Positions 1-8,375 of a stretch of 64,000 nucleotides of DNA are shown in pieces. The DNA lies in NCBI RefSeq assembly GCF_030063415.1, contig NZ_JASITA010000013.1, positions 1 through 64,000 of the forward strand, read 5' to 3'. Under the pieces are notes generated by a model, which was given only the letters and a program-made list of their open reading frames with translations, was not told the origin of the DNA and did no database searches. The stretch's first letter is position 1. Every line of letters starts with the position of its first letter. The position numbers and the translations under genes are program-made. This stretch comes from Streptomyces sp. H27-C3 (GTDB taxonomy: Bacteria; Actinomycetota; Actinomycetes; Streptomycetales; Streptomycetaceae).

Positions 1-42
1 GACTACCGTTGTGTGGTTCGCGTCGTACGAAGGAGAACCCCT

Positions 43-846
43 GTGCTCGTCCTCTTGCCGCCGTCCGAAGGAAAGGCCGCCGGGGGTCGCGGCGCGCCCC
101 TGAAGCCGGAGTCGCTGTCCCTGCCGGGACTGGCCGGGGCGCGGGCCGCGGTGCGCGACGAGCTGGTGGAGCTGTGCGCCGCCGACGAGGAGAAGGCGCG
201 GATCGTCCTCGGGCTGAGCGAAGGACTGCGCGGCGAGGTCGCCAAGAACCTGGAGCTGCGGACCGCCGGCGCGCGGCCGGCCGGAGAGATTTATACCGGG
301 GTGTTGTACGACGCCCTCAACCTGGCCTCGCTGGACACCGCCGCGCGGCGGCGGGCCGGGCGTTCCCTGCTGGTGTTCTCGGGGCTGTGGGGCGCGGTGC
401 GGGTGGGCGACCGGATTCCGACGTACCGCTGCTCGATGGGCGTGAAGCTGCCGGGACTCGGCGCGCTCGGGGCGTACTGGCGCGGGCCGATGGAGGCCGA
501 GCTGCCCGTGGTCGCCGGGGACGGGCTGGTTCTCGACCTGCGGTCGGCGGCGTACGCGACGGCTTGGCGGCCGACGGGTGAGGTCGCGGGGCGGACCGCG
601 ACGGTGCGGGTGCTGCACTCGCAGATCGACGCGGCCGGGTTCGAGAAGAGATCCGTGGTCAGCCACTTCAACAAGGCGACCAAGGGCCGGATCGTACGGG
701 ACCTGCTGATGGCCGGGGCGACGCCGAAGGGGCCTGCCGAGCTGGTCGGGACGCTGCGGGACCTGGGGTATGTGGTGGAGGTCGCGGCTCCGGCCAAGGG
801 CGGGAAGCCGTGGGGGCTCGACGTGGTGGTCAGCCAGATCCACTGA
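43..846 (+). CDS. yaaA: YaaA/DUF328-family peroxide stress protein
   Basis: A 267-residue protein opening with the family signature [12 protein letters not shown]. YaaA relatives lower intracellular free iron during hydrogen peroxide stress and bind DNA; they are cytoplasmic. Length matches the family (about 250-260 residues). Further family-like blocks are the FSGLWGAVR stretch in the middle and [16 protein letters not shown] near the C terminus. An in-frame GTG also exists at 13, but the GTG at 43 is preceded at seven bases by AGGAGA (31-36) and places the conserved LLPPSEGK directly at the N terminus, so it is preferred. The next gene (KDPG aldolase) follows after 60 bases on the same strand, with a palindrome between them. 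Confidence 0.85.
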   Translation: MLVLLPPSEGKAAGGRGAPLKPESLSLPGLAGARAAVRDELVELCAADEEKARIVLGLSEGLRGEVAKNLELRTAGARPAGEIYTGVLYDALNLASLDTAARRRAGRSLLVFSGLWGAVRVGDRIPTYRCSMGVKLPGLGALGAYWRGPMEAELPVVAGDGLVLDLRSAAYATAWRPTGEVAGRTATVRVLHSQIDAAGFEKRSVVSHFNKATKGRIVRDLLMAGATPKGPAELVGTLRDLGYVVEVAAPAKGGKPWGLDVVVSQIH

Positions 847-853
847 GCGTTGC

Positions 854-867
854 GCGTTGCGCAACGC
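854..867. promoter_or_regulatory. Palindrome GCGTTGC-GCAACGC upstream of the aldolase gene
   Basis: A perfect 14-bp inverted repeat lies 39 bases before the aldolase start codon, inside a stretch rich in GTTGC steps. Size and symmetry suit an operator for a dimeric regulator such as an IclR or GntR type; the identity of the regulator is a guess. Confidence 0.4.
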
Positions 868-906
868 TCGTTGCATAGAACGCCTGGTGCGCGGCAAGAT
901 GGGCGC

Positions 907-1524
907 ATGACTTCCGTGCTCGACCTTGCTCCCGTCGTCCCTGTCGTGGTCCTCGATGACGTCGCCGACGCGGTGCCGCTGGCCCGTGCGCTGGTGGCGG
1001 GCGGGCTCCCGGCGATCGAAGTGACCCTCCGGACGCCCGCCGCCCTCGACTCCATCCGCGCGATCGCGGCGGAAGTGCCCGGCGCGGTGGTGGGCGCGGG
1101 CACGGTGATCTCGCCGGCCGGAGTGGCCGACGCGGTCGCGGCCGGAGCGCAGTTCCTGGTGAGCCCCGGGTGGACGAACGGGCTGCTGGACGCGATGAAG
1201 GCGTCCGGCGTGCCGTTCCTGCCCGGCGTCTCCACGACCTCGGAGGTCGTGGCGCTGCTGGAGCGCGGTGTGAGCGAGATGAAGTTCTTCCCGGCGGAGG
1301 CCGCGGGCGGCACCGCCTACCTCAAGTCCCTCGGGGGCCCGCTCCCCCGGGCCCGCTTCTGCCCGACGGGCGGCATCTCGCTCGCCTCGGCGCCGTCTTA
1401 TCTGGCGCTGGGCAATGTGGGCTGCGTGGGCGGCACCTGGATGCTGCCGGACGACGCGATCGCGTCGAAGGACTGGGCGCGCGTCGAGACGCTGGCCCGG
1501 GAGGCGGCGGCCCTGCGCGGCTGA
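907..1524 (+). CDS. eda: KDPG/KHG aldolase (2-dehydro-3-deoxy-phosphogluconate aldolase)
   Basis: A 205-residue class I aldolase that cleaves 2-keto-3-deoxy-6-phosphogluconate (and 4-hydroxy-2-oxoglutarate) to pyruvate plus glyceraldehyde 3-phosphate or glyoxylate. The Schiff-base lysine sits in SEMKFFPAE (Lys126), and IEVTLRT holds the conserved catalytic glutamate of the second strand. GAGTVI and CPTGGIS are the substrate phosphate/carboxylate-binding loops. Full family length, cytoplasmic. ATG at 907 is used; a longer in-frame start at 850 would add residues with no family counterpart. No Entner-Doudoroff dehydratase is nearby, so its pathway context here is not visible. Confidence 0.92.
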   Translation: MTSVLDLAPVVPVVVLDDVADAVPLARALVAGGLPAIEVTLRTPAALDSIRAIAAEVPGAVVGAGTVISPAGVADAVAAGAQFLVSPGWTNGLLDAMKASGVPFLPGVSTTSEVVALLERGVSEMKFFPAEAAGGTAYLKSLGGPLPRARFCPTGGISLASAPSYLALGNVGCVGGTWMLPDDAIASKDWARVETLAREAAALRG

Positions 1525-2003
1525 CCCGCCACCGCCACCGCCACGGCCCTCAGCACGGTCAACGGTCGTACCGGCGCCGGGTCCCACGGACCCCGCGTCA
1601 GCCTCGTTTTCCGACGCCTCCACCGCCTGCTTGGCCATCGAGTGCGCCGCGTCCGGACAGTCGGGCACCTCCAGCGCGGCGGGGCCGTCGAGCACCTCCC
1701 GGTAGACCTTCCCGGTCGCGGCGGTGTCCACGTTGATGTCGTGGCCCGCGAGGGCCGGCGGCACCGGCACACCGCGCAGCGCACGCAGGTCGGCCCTCGC
1801 GTCGGCGGTGTGGTTTCCCCCGGAGCTGCTGCCCCGGCCATGGGCGGGCGCGGTGGCCCGTGAACTCACCGCCCGCCGCTGGTCGTTGCTGGGGGGCCAG
1901 GAGAGCGCCGACGGGAACGCCGAAGCCCGGCCGCGCCTCTTCCTGATGTACGACGACGTCGTACGGGAAGCGGCGGACCGGGCCACTTGACGCCGGTGCG
2001 CGG
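1525..2003. other. Gene-poor stretch with two antiparallel coding-like fragments
   Basis: No intact gene is visible in these roughly 480 bases. On the plus strand the last 60 codons look like the C terminus of a PaaX regulator (see separate entry). On the minus strand an open frame from a GTG at 1869 down to about 1560 has strong coding-like third-position GC, with the segment LAGHDINVDTAATGKVYREV followed by an acidic region, then runs into the antisense of the aldolase gene without a stop. Both look like remnants. Confidence 0.4.
1814..1990 (+). pseudogene. C-terminal remnant of a PaaX-family regulator
   Basis: The fragment FPPELLPRPWAGAVAREL followed by about 40 residues and a TGA resembles the end of PaaX-type transcriptional repressors, where LPxxLLPxxWPG precedes the terminal helices. 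Nothing N-terminal of it (winged helix, central domain) is present upstream in this frame. It has no plausible start or ribosome binding site, so it is called a remnant. Family recognition rests on one short motif. Confidence 0.38.
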
Positions 2004-3269
2004 TCAGCGCAGGTGCGAGGTGTCGTTCAGGAGGCGCAGCGACGCGTTGCCGTCCGCGTAGTACGCCACCGCCGAGAACGACGCCGGTGAGAGCTCCATG
2101 CGGAACAGGGACTCGGGCGGGGCGTTCAGGGCGAGCCTGACCAGCGTCTTGACCGGGGTGACGTGGGTGACCAGCAGGACGGTCCTGCCCGCGAAACGCT
2201 CCAGCATCAGGTCCCGCGCCGCCGAGACCCGGCGGGCCACCGTCGCGAAGCTCTCGCCGCCGCCCGTCGGGGCCGCCTTCGGGGAGGCGAGCCACGCGTC
2301 CAGGTCGGCCGGGTGCCGCTCGCGGACCTCCGCGAACGTCAGGCCCTCCCACGCGCCGAAGTCGGTCTCGCGCAGGCCGTCCTCGACCCGCACGTCCAGG
2401 CCGAGCCGGGCGGCAACCGCGTCCGCCGTCTCACGGCAGCGGCGCAGCGGGGAGCTGACGATCTCCTGGACCGTGCCCCGCGAGGCGAGCGAGGCGGCTG
2501 CCGCCTCGGCCTGTCGGCGGCCGGCCGCCGACAGCCGCGGGTCGGTGCCGCCACTGCCGGAGAACCGCTTCTCGGGGGTGAGAGCGGTCTCGCCGTGCCG
2601 CAGCAGGACGAACGTCGTGGGCGAGCCGAGGTCGGCCGCCGCGCCCCAGCCCACGGCGGGCGGCGCCTCGGTGCTCTCGTCCTCGTCCGGCAGGGTCAGC
2701 AGGGTCTGGGTGGGCACCGCGGCGCCCACCATGGCCGCCCGCGCCTTGGCAGCGCCCGCCGCCGCGTCGCCGGGCGGACCCGAGGGCGGCAGCACGCGCT
2801 CACGGGCGGGACCGGACTTCAGGGCCGCCATGGAGGCCGAAGGCTCCCACTGCTTGCCCTTCTTGCCCGCGTCCATCGCCTCGTTGGCGAGCCGGTCGGC
2901 GTGCTTGTTCTTCTCCCGGGGGATCCACTCGTACGTGACCTGGGCGCGCGGCAGGATCGTCGCGGCCTCGGCGGCGAGCGGCTTCATGTCCGGATGCTTG
3001 ATCTTCCAGCGGCCCGACATCTGCTCGACGACGAGCTTGGAGTCCATCCGGGCGTGCACCCTGGCCTCGGGGTCCAGCGCCTTGGCGGCGCGCAGTCCGG
3101 CGATCAGGCCCTTGTATTCGGCGACATTATTCGTGGCCACGCCGATGTACTCGGCGGCCTCGGCGAGCGTCTCCCCCGTGGTGGGGTCCAGCACGACCGC
3201 GCCGTAGCCGGCGGGCCCCGGGTTGCCCCGGGAGCCGCCGTCGGCCTCGATGACGAGGCTGCGTCCCAT
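2004..3269 (-). CDS. Bifunctional RNase HI / histidine (acid) phosphatase
   Basis: A 421-residue two-domain protein of the type known in mycobacteria as Rv2228c. The N-terminal RNase HI domain (about 1-140) starts EADGGSRGNPGPAGYG and has the catalytic acids in EADGG, VAEYKGLIAGL and ARMDSKLVVEQ. A linker of about 70 residues leads to a phosphoglycerate-mutase-like phosphatase (about 220-421) with LLRHGET, SPLRRCRETAD, the FGAWEGLTF block and a late THVTPVKTLV histidine. The mycobacterial relative cleaves RNA in hybrids and has alpha-ribazole phosphatase activity; substrate here is inferred. The start at 3269 gives the conserved MGRSLVIEADGG; four bases separate it from the stop of the zinc-ribbon gene, so the two are translated from one operon. 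Confidence 0.92.
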   Translation of the reverse strand: MGRSLVIEADGGSRGNPGPAGYGAVVLDPTTGETLAEAAEYIGVATNNVAEYKGLIAGLRAAKALDPEARVHARMDSKLVVEQMSGRWKIKHPDMKPLAAEAATILPRAQVTYEWIPREKNKHADRLANEAMDAGKKGKQWEPSASMAALKSGPARERVLPPSGPPGDAAAGAAKARAAMVGAAVPTQTLLTLPDEDESTEAPPAVGWGAAADLGSPTTFVLLRHGETALTPEKRFSGSGGTDPRLSAAGRRQAEAAAASLASRGTVQEIVSSPLRRCRETADAVAARLGLDVRVEDGLRETDFGAWEGLTFAEVRERHPADLDAWLASPKAAPTGGGESFATVARRVSAARDLMLERFAGRTVLLVTHVTPVKTLVRLALNAPPESLFRMELSPASFSAVAYYADGNASLRLLNDTSHLR

Positions 3270-3273
3270 CCGC

Positions 3274-4017
3274 TTACAGACCGGACTCGGACGTACGGAC
3301 CAGGATGCGGTGGCAGTTCTCGCAGCGCAGCACCTCGTCGCGGGCGGCGGCGCGCACCACGCCGATCTCGTGGATGTTGAGCTCAAGACGGCAGCCCTCG
3401 CAGCGGCGCTGGAAGAGCCGGGCCGCGCCGACACCGCCCTGCTGGACGCGCAGCTTCTCGTACAGCTTCAGCAGGTCGGCGGGGACGACCCCGGAGACGA
3501 CCTCGCGCTCCTTGGTGAGCGTGGCCTGCTCGCCGTCGATCTCCTTGTACGCGGCCTCGCGGCGCGCGACCGAGTCGTCGGCCTTGGCCTGGACGGAGGA
3601 GACCCGGGCGGTCAGTTCGGTGACCCGCTCCTGGGCGGACTCGCGGCGCTCCATGACTTCGAGGACGACGTCCTCCAGGTCACCCTGGCGCTTGGCGAGC
3701 GAGACGATCTCGCGCTGGAGGTTCTCCAGGTCCTTGGGGGACATGGCGGCACCGGAGTCGAGGCGCTGCTGGTCGCGCGCGGCGCGCTGGCGCACCTGGT
3801 CGACGTCCTGCTCCGCCTTGATCTGCTCGCGGGCGGTGTCGCTCTCCTCGGTCTGCGCGGCGACGAGCAGGTCGCGCAGCTGGATGAGGTCCTTGGTGAG
3901 CGAGTCGAGCTCGGCGTGCTCGGGCAGCGACGTGCGCCGGTGCGCGAGCTGCGCCAGGCGTAGGTCGAGGGCCTGGACGTCGAGGAGACGGATCTGGTCG
4001 GCGGGCGCGGCGTTCAG
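3274..4017 (-). CDS. C4-type zinc ribbon / coiled-coil protein (DUF164), CTG start
   Basis: About 247 residues: a long helical, coiled-coil body followed by a C-terminal zinc ribbon with two knuckles, CEGC and CENC, about 23 residues apart. Function is not established; such proteins are universal in actinobacteria next to Nif3 genes. The only sensible start is CTG at 4017, because a stop lies in frame seven codons upstream and no ATG, GTG or TTG falls between. That CTG overlaps the stop of nif3 as CTGA, the same arrangement as ATGA coupling, with GGAG seven bases upstream. Translation is therefore probably re-initiated by ribosomes finishing nif3. Confidence 0.82.
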   Translation of the reverse strand: MNAAPADQIRLLDVQALDLRLAQLAHRRTSLPEHAELDSLTKDLIQLRDLLVAAQTEESDTAREQIKAEQDVDQVRQRAARDQQRLDSGAAMSPKDLENLQREIVSLAKRQGDLEDVVLEVMERRESAQERVTELTARVSSVQAKADDSVARREAAYKEIDGEQATLTKEREVVSGVVPADLLKLYEKLRVQQGGVGAARLFQRRCEGCRLELNIHEIGVVRAAARDEVLRCENCHRILVRTSESGL

Positions 4018-4898
4018 TTGGGGGCTCCAGAAGGATCAAGGGGGGCGCGCGGGGCGCTCGGGGGGAGGGGGGGGGGGGGGGGGTGGGGGGAAGTCCAGGG
4101 GTCGGTGACCTGCGTCGAGACGTGGACCCGCAGGTCCCATCCGTTGCGGTCGGAAATCTCGTCGAGCTGCGCGGCGGCCAGCTCGCACCAGGGCCACTCG
4201 GTGGCCCAGTGCGCGGCGTCGAGCAGCGCGAGGGGACTCTGCGCGCGGGCCTCGGATGCCGGATGGTGGCGCAGGTCCGCCGTGAGGTACACGTCGGCGC
4301 CCGCCGCCCGTACGTCGGCGAAGAGGCCGTCGCCGGAGCCGCCGCTGACCGCGACCGTACGCACGATCACGTCCGGGTCACCGGCGACGCGGACGCCCTG
4401 CGCGGTGGCGGGCAGCCGGGCCGCGGCGCGCGCGGCGAAGTGGCGCAGGGTGGCCGGGGGGTCGAGCTCGCAGATCCGGCCGAGGCCGCGGCGGCCCTGG
4501 GGGTCGGTGGGGTCGGGCACCAGGGGCCCGGTGACCTTCAGGCCGAGCGCACCCGCGAGGGCGTCGGACACCCCGGGGTCGGCGGTGTCGGCGTTGGTGT
4601 GGGCGACGTGCAGCGCGATGTCGTTCTTGATCAGGGTGTGCACGGCGCGGCCCTTGAAGGTGCCGGCCGAGACCGTCGTCGTACCGCGCAGATAGAGCGG
4701 GTGGTGGGTGACGAGCAGGTTCGCGCCGAGCTTCACGGCCTCGTCGACGATCTCCTGGACGGGGTCCACGGCGAACAGGACGCGGGTCACTTCGGCGTCC
4801 GGATCCCCGCAGACCGTACCGACCGCGTCCCAGCTCTCGGCCCGCTCCGGTGGCCAGAGGGCGTCGAGCGCGGCGATGACTTCAGACAGACGGGGCAC
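4014..4898 (-). CDS. Nif3-like dinuclear metal centre hexameric protein (DUF34)
   Basis: A Nif3/YqfO family protein of about 294 residues. LVTHHPLYLRG carries the metal-binding histidines, SWDAVGTVCGDP is the N-terminal family block, and the last third has YLTADLRHH and DAAHWATE. Some Nif3 members act as GTP cyclohydrolase-like or NAD-repair enzymes, but the role here is unknown. GTG at 4898 yields the usual MPRLSEVIAALD opening; ATG at 4937 would add 13 residues with no ribosome binding site. The C-terminal tail is a proline run encoded by a 17-G tract, then the stop overlapping the next gene. It is first in the operon with the zinc-ribbon and RNase H genes. Confidence 0.86.
   Translation of the reverse strand: MPRLSEVIAALDALWPPERAESWDAVGTVCGDPDAEVTRVLFAVDPVQEIVDEAVKLGANLLVTHHPLYLRGTTTVSAGTFKGRAVHTLIKNDIALHVAHTNADTADPGVSDALAGALGLKVTGPLVPDPTDPQGRRGLGRICELDPPATLRHFAARAAARLPATAQGVRVAGDPDVIVRTVAVSGGSGDGLFADVRAAGADVYLTADLRHHPASEARAQSPLALLDAAHWATEWPWCELAAAQLDEISDRNGWDLRVHVSTQVTDPWTSPHPPPPPLPPSAPRAPLDPSGAPN
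4067..4083. repeat. 17-base G homopolymer inside the nif3 C-terminal tail
   Basis: Seventeen consecutive G bases on the plus strand, followed after one T by six more, encode the proline run in the Nif3 tail. Such tracts slip readily during replication and are also error-prone in sequencing. It lies about 50 bases before the CTGA overlap that couples nif3 to the zinc-ribbon gene. Confidence 0.9.
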
Positions 4899-4975
4899 GG
4901 GGGAAAGGCTACCTGCACACAGTGCCCCGTTGGCCATGGCTTGGACGCCCGGCCTGCGGGCGGGGTGGCGGGCCG

Positions 4976-6007
4976 CTACTTCACGAGGTGGCCGCGGAGA
5001 TCGTCGAGGACCTTGTTCGCGGCGGTGACGCCCAGGCCCAGGTACCAGGTCTCGTCCGGGACGTCCTTGGCGCGGCCGTTCTTGACGGCGTCGAGCTTCT
5101 TCCAGAGGGCGTTGTCCTCGGCCTTGTCCTGGTTGGTGGCCTTGGGGTCGCCGTAGACGCCGGTGAAGATCCAGTCGGCGTCCGCGTCGTCGATCTTCTC
5201 CGGACTGATCTCCGCCGCGAGGTCGTCGACCTGCTGGTTCCTGGGCCGCGGCAGGCCGGTGTCGTCGAGGATCGTGCCGATGAAGGAGGCCTTGGCGTAC
5301 AGACGGATCTTGCCCGGCAGGTAGCGGACCATCGAGACGGTCGGCTTTCCCCCGCCGATGTCCCTGCCGAGCCGGCCGGCCTTCTTGTCGTACGCGGCGA
5401 GCTCGGCCTTCGCCTCGGCCGTCCTGTCCAGCGCCGCGGCGTTCAGGGCGTAGTTCTCCTTCCAGGTGAAGCCCGGACGGATGGCGAAGACGGTCGGCGC
5501 GATCGTCGACAGTTCCTGGTACTTGTCGGCGGCGCGCAACTGGCTGCCGAGGATCAGGTCGGGCTTGAGGGCCGCTATCGCTTCGAGGTTGAGGCTGTTG
5601 ATCGTGCCGACGCTCCTGGGGCTGCCGGCGACCTTCTTGAGGTAGCCGGGGATGCCGTCGTCGCCCTCGGTCGGCGCGTAGCCGACGGGCTTGATGCCGA
5701 GCGAGACGACGTTGTCGAGCTCACCGACGTCGAGGACGACCACGCGCCGGGGCTTGGTCTTCACCTCGGTCTTGCCCATGGCGTGGGTGACGGTGCGCGG
5801 GAACTGCCCCGGCTCGGCGTCTGTGCCGTACGCGGCGGTCTTCTTCGCGGCGTCGCCGAAACCCTTGCCGCCCTGCGCCACGGCTTCCTTGCCGCCACCG
5901 CTCTTCGCGCTCCTGTCGCTGCCGCCGTCGCTGGCGCAGGCCGCGAGGGAGAGCGCGGCGGCCACCGCCAGAGAGACGGCGGCGGTACCGCGGCGTCGCA
6001 TGGACAT
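4976..6007 (-). CDS. Iron-siderophore ABC transporter substrate-binding lipoprotein
   Basis: A 343-residue FecB/FepB-type binding protein. The N terminus has arginines, a hydrophobic stretch and the lipobox LAAC, so the mature protein is a lipoprotein on the outer face of the membrane. The body has the two-lobe periplasmic-binding hallmarks VVVLDVGELDNVVSLGIKP and LNLEAIAALKPDLILG. ATG at 6007 has AGGAG six bases upstream; ATG at 6001 is a less well spaced alternative. Iron regulation is indicated by an iron-box palindrome at 6044-6063. No permease or ATPase is adjacent, so it must share transporter subunits encoded elsewhere. Confidence 0.9.
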   Translation of the reverse strand: MSMRRRGTAAVSLAVAAALSLAACASDGGSDRSAKSGGGKEAVAQGGKGFGDAAKKTAAYGTDAEPGQFPRTVTHAMGKTEVKTKPRRVVVLDVGELDNVVSLGIKPVGYAPTEGDDGIPGYLKKVAGSPRSVGTINSLNLEAIAALKPDLILGSQLRAADKYQELSTIAPTVFAIRPGFTWKENYALNAAALDRTAEAKAELAAYDKKAGRLGRDIGGGKPTVSMVRYLPGKIRLYAKASFIGTILDDTGLPRPRNQQVDDLAAEISPEKIDDADADWIFTGVYGDPKATNQDKAEDNALWKKLDAVKNGRAKDVPDETWYLGLGVTAANKVLDDLRGHLVK

Positions 6008-6043
6008 CAAGGGCTCCTGACAGGGCTGAGCGAGGTACTCGAG

Positions 6044-6063
6044 ACTTAGGGGAACCTAACTTA
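6044..6063 (-). promoter_or_regulatory. Iron box (DmdR1/IdeR-type operator)
   Basis: The segment TTAGGGGAACCTAACTTA, read within 6044-6063, matches most of the DtxR-family consensus TTAGGTTAGGCTAACCTAA. It sits about 40 bases upstream of the siderophore-binding lipoprotein start, where iron-loaded DmdR would block transcription. Confidence 0.75.
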
Positions 6064-6209
6064 CCGCCGCCGGCGCATCGCTCAGCACACACGCCCCCCC
6101 ATTCTCAGCCGAAGCACGTAATAGCCACCCATATGTGTGAAGAGGGCGGTCTCGTGTTGTTCGGCAGGAAGTGCGAAAACTAGCTTCAGTCGCCGGAGGT
6201 GAGTTACCG

Positions 6210-7352
6210 ATGACGGCCTGTGCCATCGAGACCGCCGCATCCGACGACGCGGTGGGAGCGGCGATGTTCACGATCACCGCGGACGGCTCCTACGCCGCGC
6301 GGCTGGCGGGTGAGGGCGAGGCCCGGTTCCCGGAGCGCTGGACGCTCGACGGACCCGAGCCCTACGCCGTACCGCTGCCGGCGGACCAGCCCGAGGAGCC
6401 GGACACCGGACTGCTGCCACTGACGGACGGAAGGGTGCTCATTCACCGCAGGGTGGACGGACGGCACGCCTTCTCGCTGCTCTATCCGACGGGACCCGCG
6501 ACGGGGGAACTGCCGGTCGGCGCGGTCGAGTGCGGGCACCTGACCCTGCTGCCGCCCGCGCCGGACGGCTTCAGCGCCTACGCGCTGGCCGTGGGCGAGC
6601 GGTCCACCGCGGTGTGGCAGGTGGCGGGCGGCGCCTTCGGACCCGAGCACGTCGCGGAGGTGGCGGGGCGCTGCTCGGGCGGCGTGTGGCTCGACCGCAC
6701 GGGGCGGATGCTGGCCCTGGACCGGGAGAGCGAGGGGGTCACCAAGGCGGTGGCGGTCGACCTGGAGCGGGGCGGCGAGACGACGCCCCTGCTGCAGATC
6801 GCGGAGCGCAGCAACGACCGGCTGCTGCTCGCCGACGCGGACAGCGGGCTGCTGCTGATCCGCTCGGACGCGCCGGGGCACGACCGGCTGGGGTGGGGGG
6901 TCCTCGGCAGCCACCGCCCGGTGCGCTTCCCGGAGTGTCTGCGGCTCGCGGACGCGGCGCTCTCCCCGTTCGCCGTGCAGCCGGGTCAGGTGCTGATGCC
7001 GGAGAGCTGCGCGGTGGCGCTGCGAGTCGACGGGGCGGCGGGGACCTGGCTGGGGATGTGGCGGCCCGCGGAGCGGCAGCTGACCCAAGTGGCGGCGCCC
7101 GGTGGGTGGTTGGCGGGGGCCGGGATCTGGACGCGGGAGGGGGTGCTTCAGCTGCCGTACGCGACCGCCGCCGTGCCGTGCGGGGTGGCCCGCGCGCAGG
7201 CGCCGCCGCCCATGGTCACACGCCCCGCACCAGCGGAAGCGGTGGAGGAAGCCGCAGGTGGGGAACCGTCCGGCGGCTCCGCGCCTCTGGTGGTGCGCAA
7301 GCCAGTGCCACTGCAGCAGGCGCCGCTCACGGGGCGCGTCACGGCTGGTTAG
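6210..7352 (+). CDS. Conserved hypothetical protein, possible beta-propeller
   Basis: A 380-residue protein I do not recognise by name. No signal peptide or membrane segment is visible. The sequence alternates short hydrophobic strands with acidic or glycine turns and has recurring strand-turn units such as DGRVLIHRRVDGRHAFSLLYP and TGRMLALDRESEGVTKAVAV-like blocks, which suggests a beta-propeller-like fold. The C-terminal 60 residues are alanine- and proline-rich. ATG at 6210 is preceded by GGAGGTGAG; upstream in-frame codons lack a ribosome site. It is followed at about 110 bases by a short possible gene. Confidence 0.7.
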   Translation: MTACAIETAASDDAVGAAMFTITADGSYAARLAGEGEARFPERWTLDGPEPYAVPLPADQPEEPDTGLLPLTDGRVLIHRRVDGRHAFSLLYPTGPATGELPVGAVECGHLTLLPPAPDGFSAYALAVGERSTAVWQVAGGAFGPEHVAEVAGRCSGGVWLDRTGRMLALDRESEGVTKAVAVDLERGGETTPLLQIAERSNDRLLLADADSGLLLIRSDAPGHDRLGWGVLGSHRPVRFPECLRLADAALSPFAVQPGQVLMPESCAVALRVDGAAGTWLGMWRPAERQLTQVAAPGGWLAGAGIWTREGVLQLPYATAAVPCGVARAQAPPPMVTRPAPAEAVEEAAGGEPSGGSAPLVVRKPVPLQQAPLTGRVTAG

Positions 7353-7459
7353 ACTTTCACCCTGGACTACGAGCCGTACCGGCCGGATGCCCACGGTGAC
7401 GATGCCGGTCATGGTTCATGTACGTGCAAACAGCGATCACTATGGGGTGACTTCCCACC

Positions 7460-7615
7460 ATGTACGAAACCGGAACCGACCCGGCCCAGGGGCGCTCACA
7501 GAGCGAGGCCGACGGCTCAGGAAAGCACCGAGGCGGGGCGGCGAATACGGAGGACTCGGCGGCCGAGGCCTATGGCCGCCACCGCCGGAAGCCGACAGAC
7601 GGCAACGGCCGATAG
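7460..7615 (+). CDS. Small hydrophilic protein, 51 residues
   Basis: A short frame starting MYETGTDPAQGRSQSEADG and ending KPTDGNGR, rich in G, E, D and R, with no hydrophobic segment. It ends ten bases before a strong bidirectional hairpin, consistent with a real transcript end. No ribosome binding site of good strength is visible, and the composition could also arise by chance in GC-rich DNA. Function unknown. Confidence 0.4.
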   Translation: MYETGTDPAQGRSQSEADGSGKHRGGAANTEDSAAEAYGRHRRKPTDGNGR

Positions 7616-7625
7616 GGATGTGAGG

Positions 7626-7668
7626 GCGAAGGGCCCGTACCGGGAGCAATTCGGTACGGGCCCTTCGC
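7626..7668. terminator. Strong hairpin between convergent genes
   Basis: A perfect 17-bp stem (7626-7642 with 7652-7668) with a nine-base loop lies between the small plus-strand frame and the convergent membrane-protein gene; it can serve both strands. Confidence 0.8.
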
Positions 7669-7683
7669 TGTTGGCCGTGCGGG

Positions 7684-8254
7684 TCAGCGGCGCCTGCCGA
7701 CCGCGTACGCGAGACCCCAGGCGGCGACCGCGGCGGCCACCAGACCGAGCAGCGAGATCCACTCGGTGCCTGCCTGACCGCCCCACCAAGCCCTGGCCGG
7801 GAAGAGCGGGTCGTGGGCCAGCACGCCCCCGAGGACCGACGGAGATTGCTGCGCGGCCACGACGAACGGCATGGCGTTGGCGTACCCGAAGAACGCGCCG
7901 AGCGGGGCGATGACGGCCCCGGTGACCTGCGCGCCGACGCTGCGGCGCGCCACCAGGCCGATGAGCGCGCCGACGACAGCCCCGTTGATGAGCGCGTGCA
8001 CCACATAGAGGGTGTGCACCGAGTCCGGCGTCCGGTTTTTGTAGGTGGCCACGATGATGCCGCCGTAGATCACCGAGACGACGACCGAGGCGAAGAACGC
8101 GAGGAAGACAGCCCCGACCGGGCTGCCCCGGCGGGCCTGCGGCGGTGGCCCGAAGGGCATGGGCTGCGGCGGGGTACGGCCCGCCCGGCTGCATCGGCGG
8201 CGCCTGGTTGTAGGGGTTGTACGGGGTGTGCTGTGGCGGCGGCGGCCCGCTCAT
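7684..8254 (-). pseudogene. Four-helix membrane protein with proline-rich N terminus, frameshifted
   Basis: Two frames together form one protein. From the ATG at 8254 the frame reads MSGPPPPQHTPYNPYNQAPP and then loses sense. A second frame, open from 8160, continues with MPFGPPPQARRGSPVGAVF and gives four membrane segments up to the stop at 7684. Adding one base to the GGGG at 8171-8174 would join them as a continuous proline/tyrosine-rich cytoplasmic tail plus membrane domain, an arrangement common in actinobacterial small membrane proteins. Either the gene carries a one-base deletion or the assembly has an error. ATG 8160 has no ribosome binding site. Function unknown. Confidence 0.6.
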
Positions 8255-8375
8255 TGATCCCCCGTGAAGCTGAAGAACGACAGAAGACAGTCAGAGGGAG
8301 CCAAGCTGTCAACGAGGTACGCGGGGGCCCAGGGGCCCGGTCCCAGGCCCCCGCGTTGCCGCCTCAGGACCGGCC

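Noticed and set aside
291..1313. 340-codon frame on the minus strand across yaaA and eda
   Set aside because: It is antisense to two well-supported genes, shows Ser/Thr/Arg-rich composition typical of shadow frames and has no ribosome site.
2098..3380. Two long plus-strand frames opposite the RNase H/phosphatase gene
   Set aside because: Antisense shadows; the minus-strand protein has intact catalytic motifs throughout.
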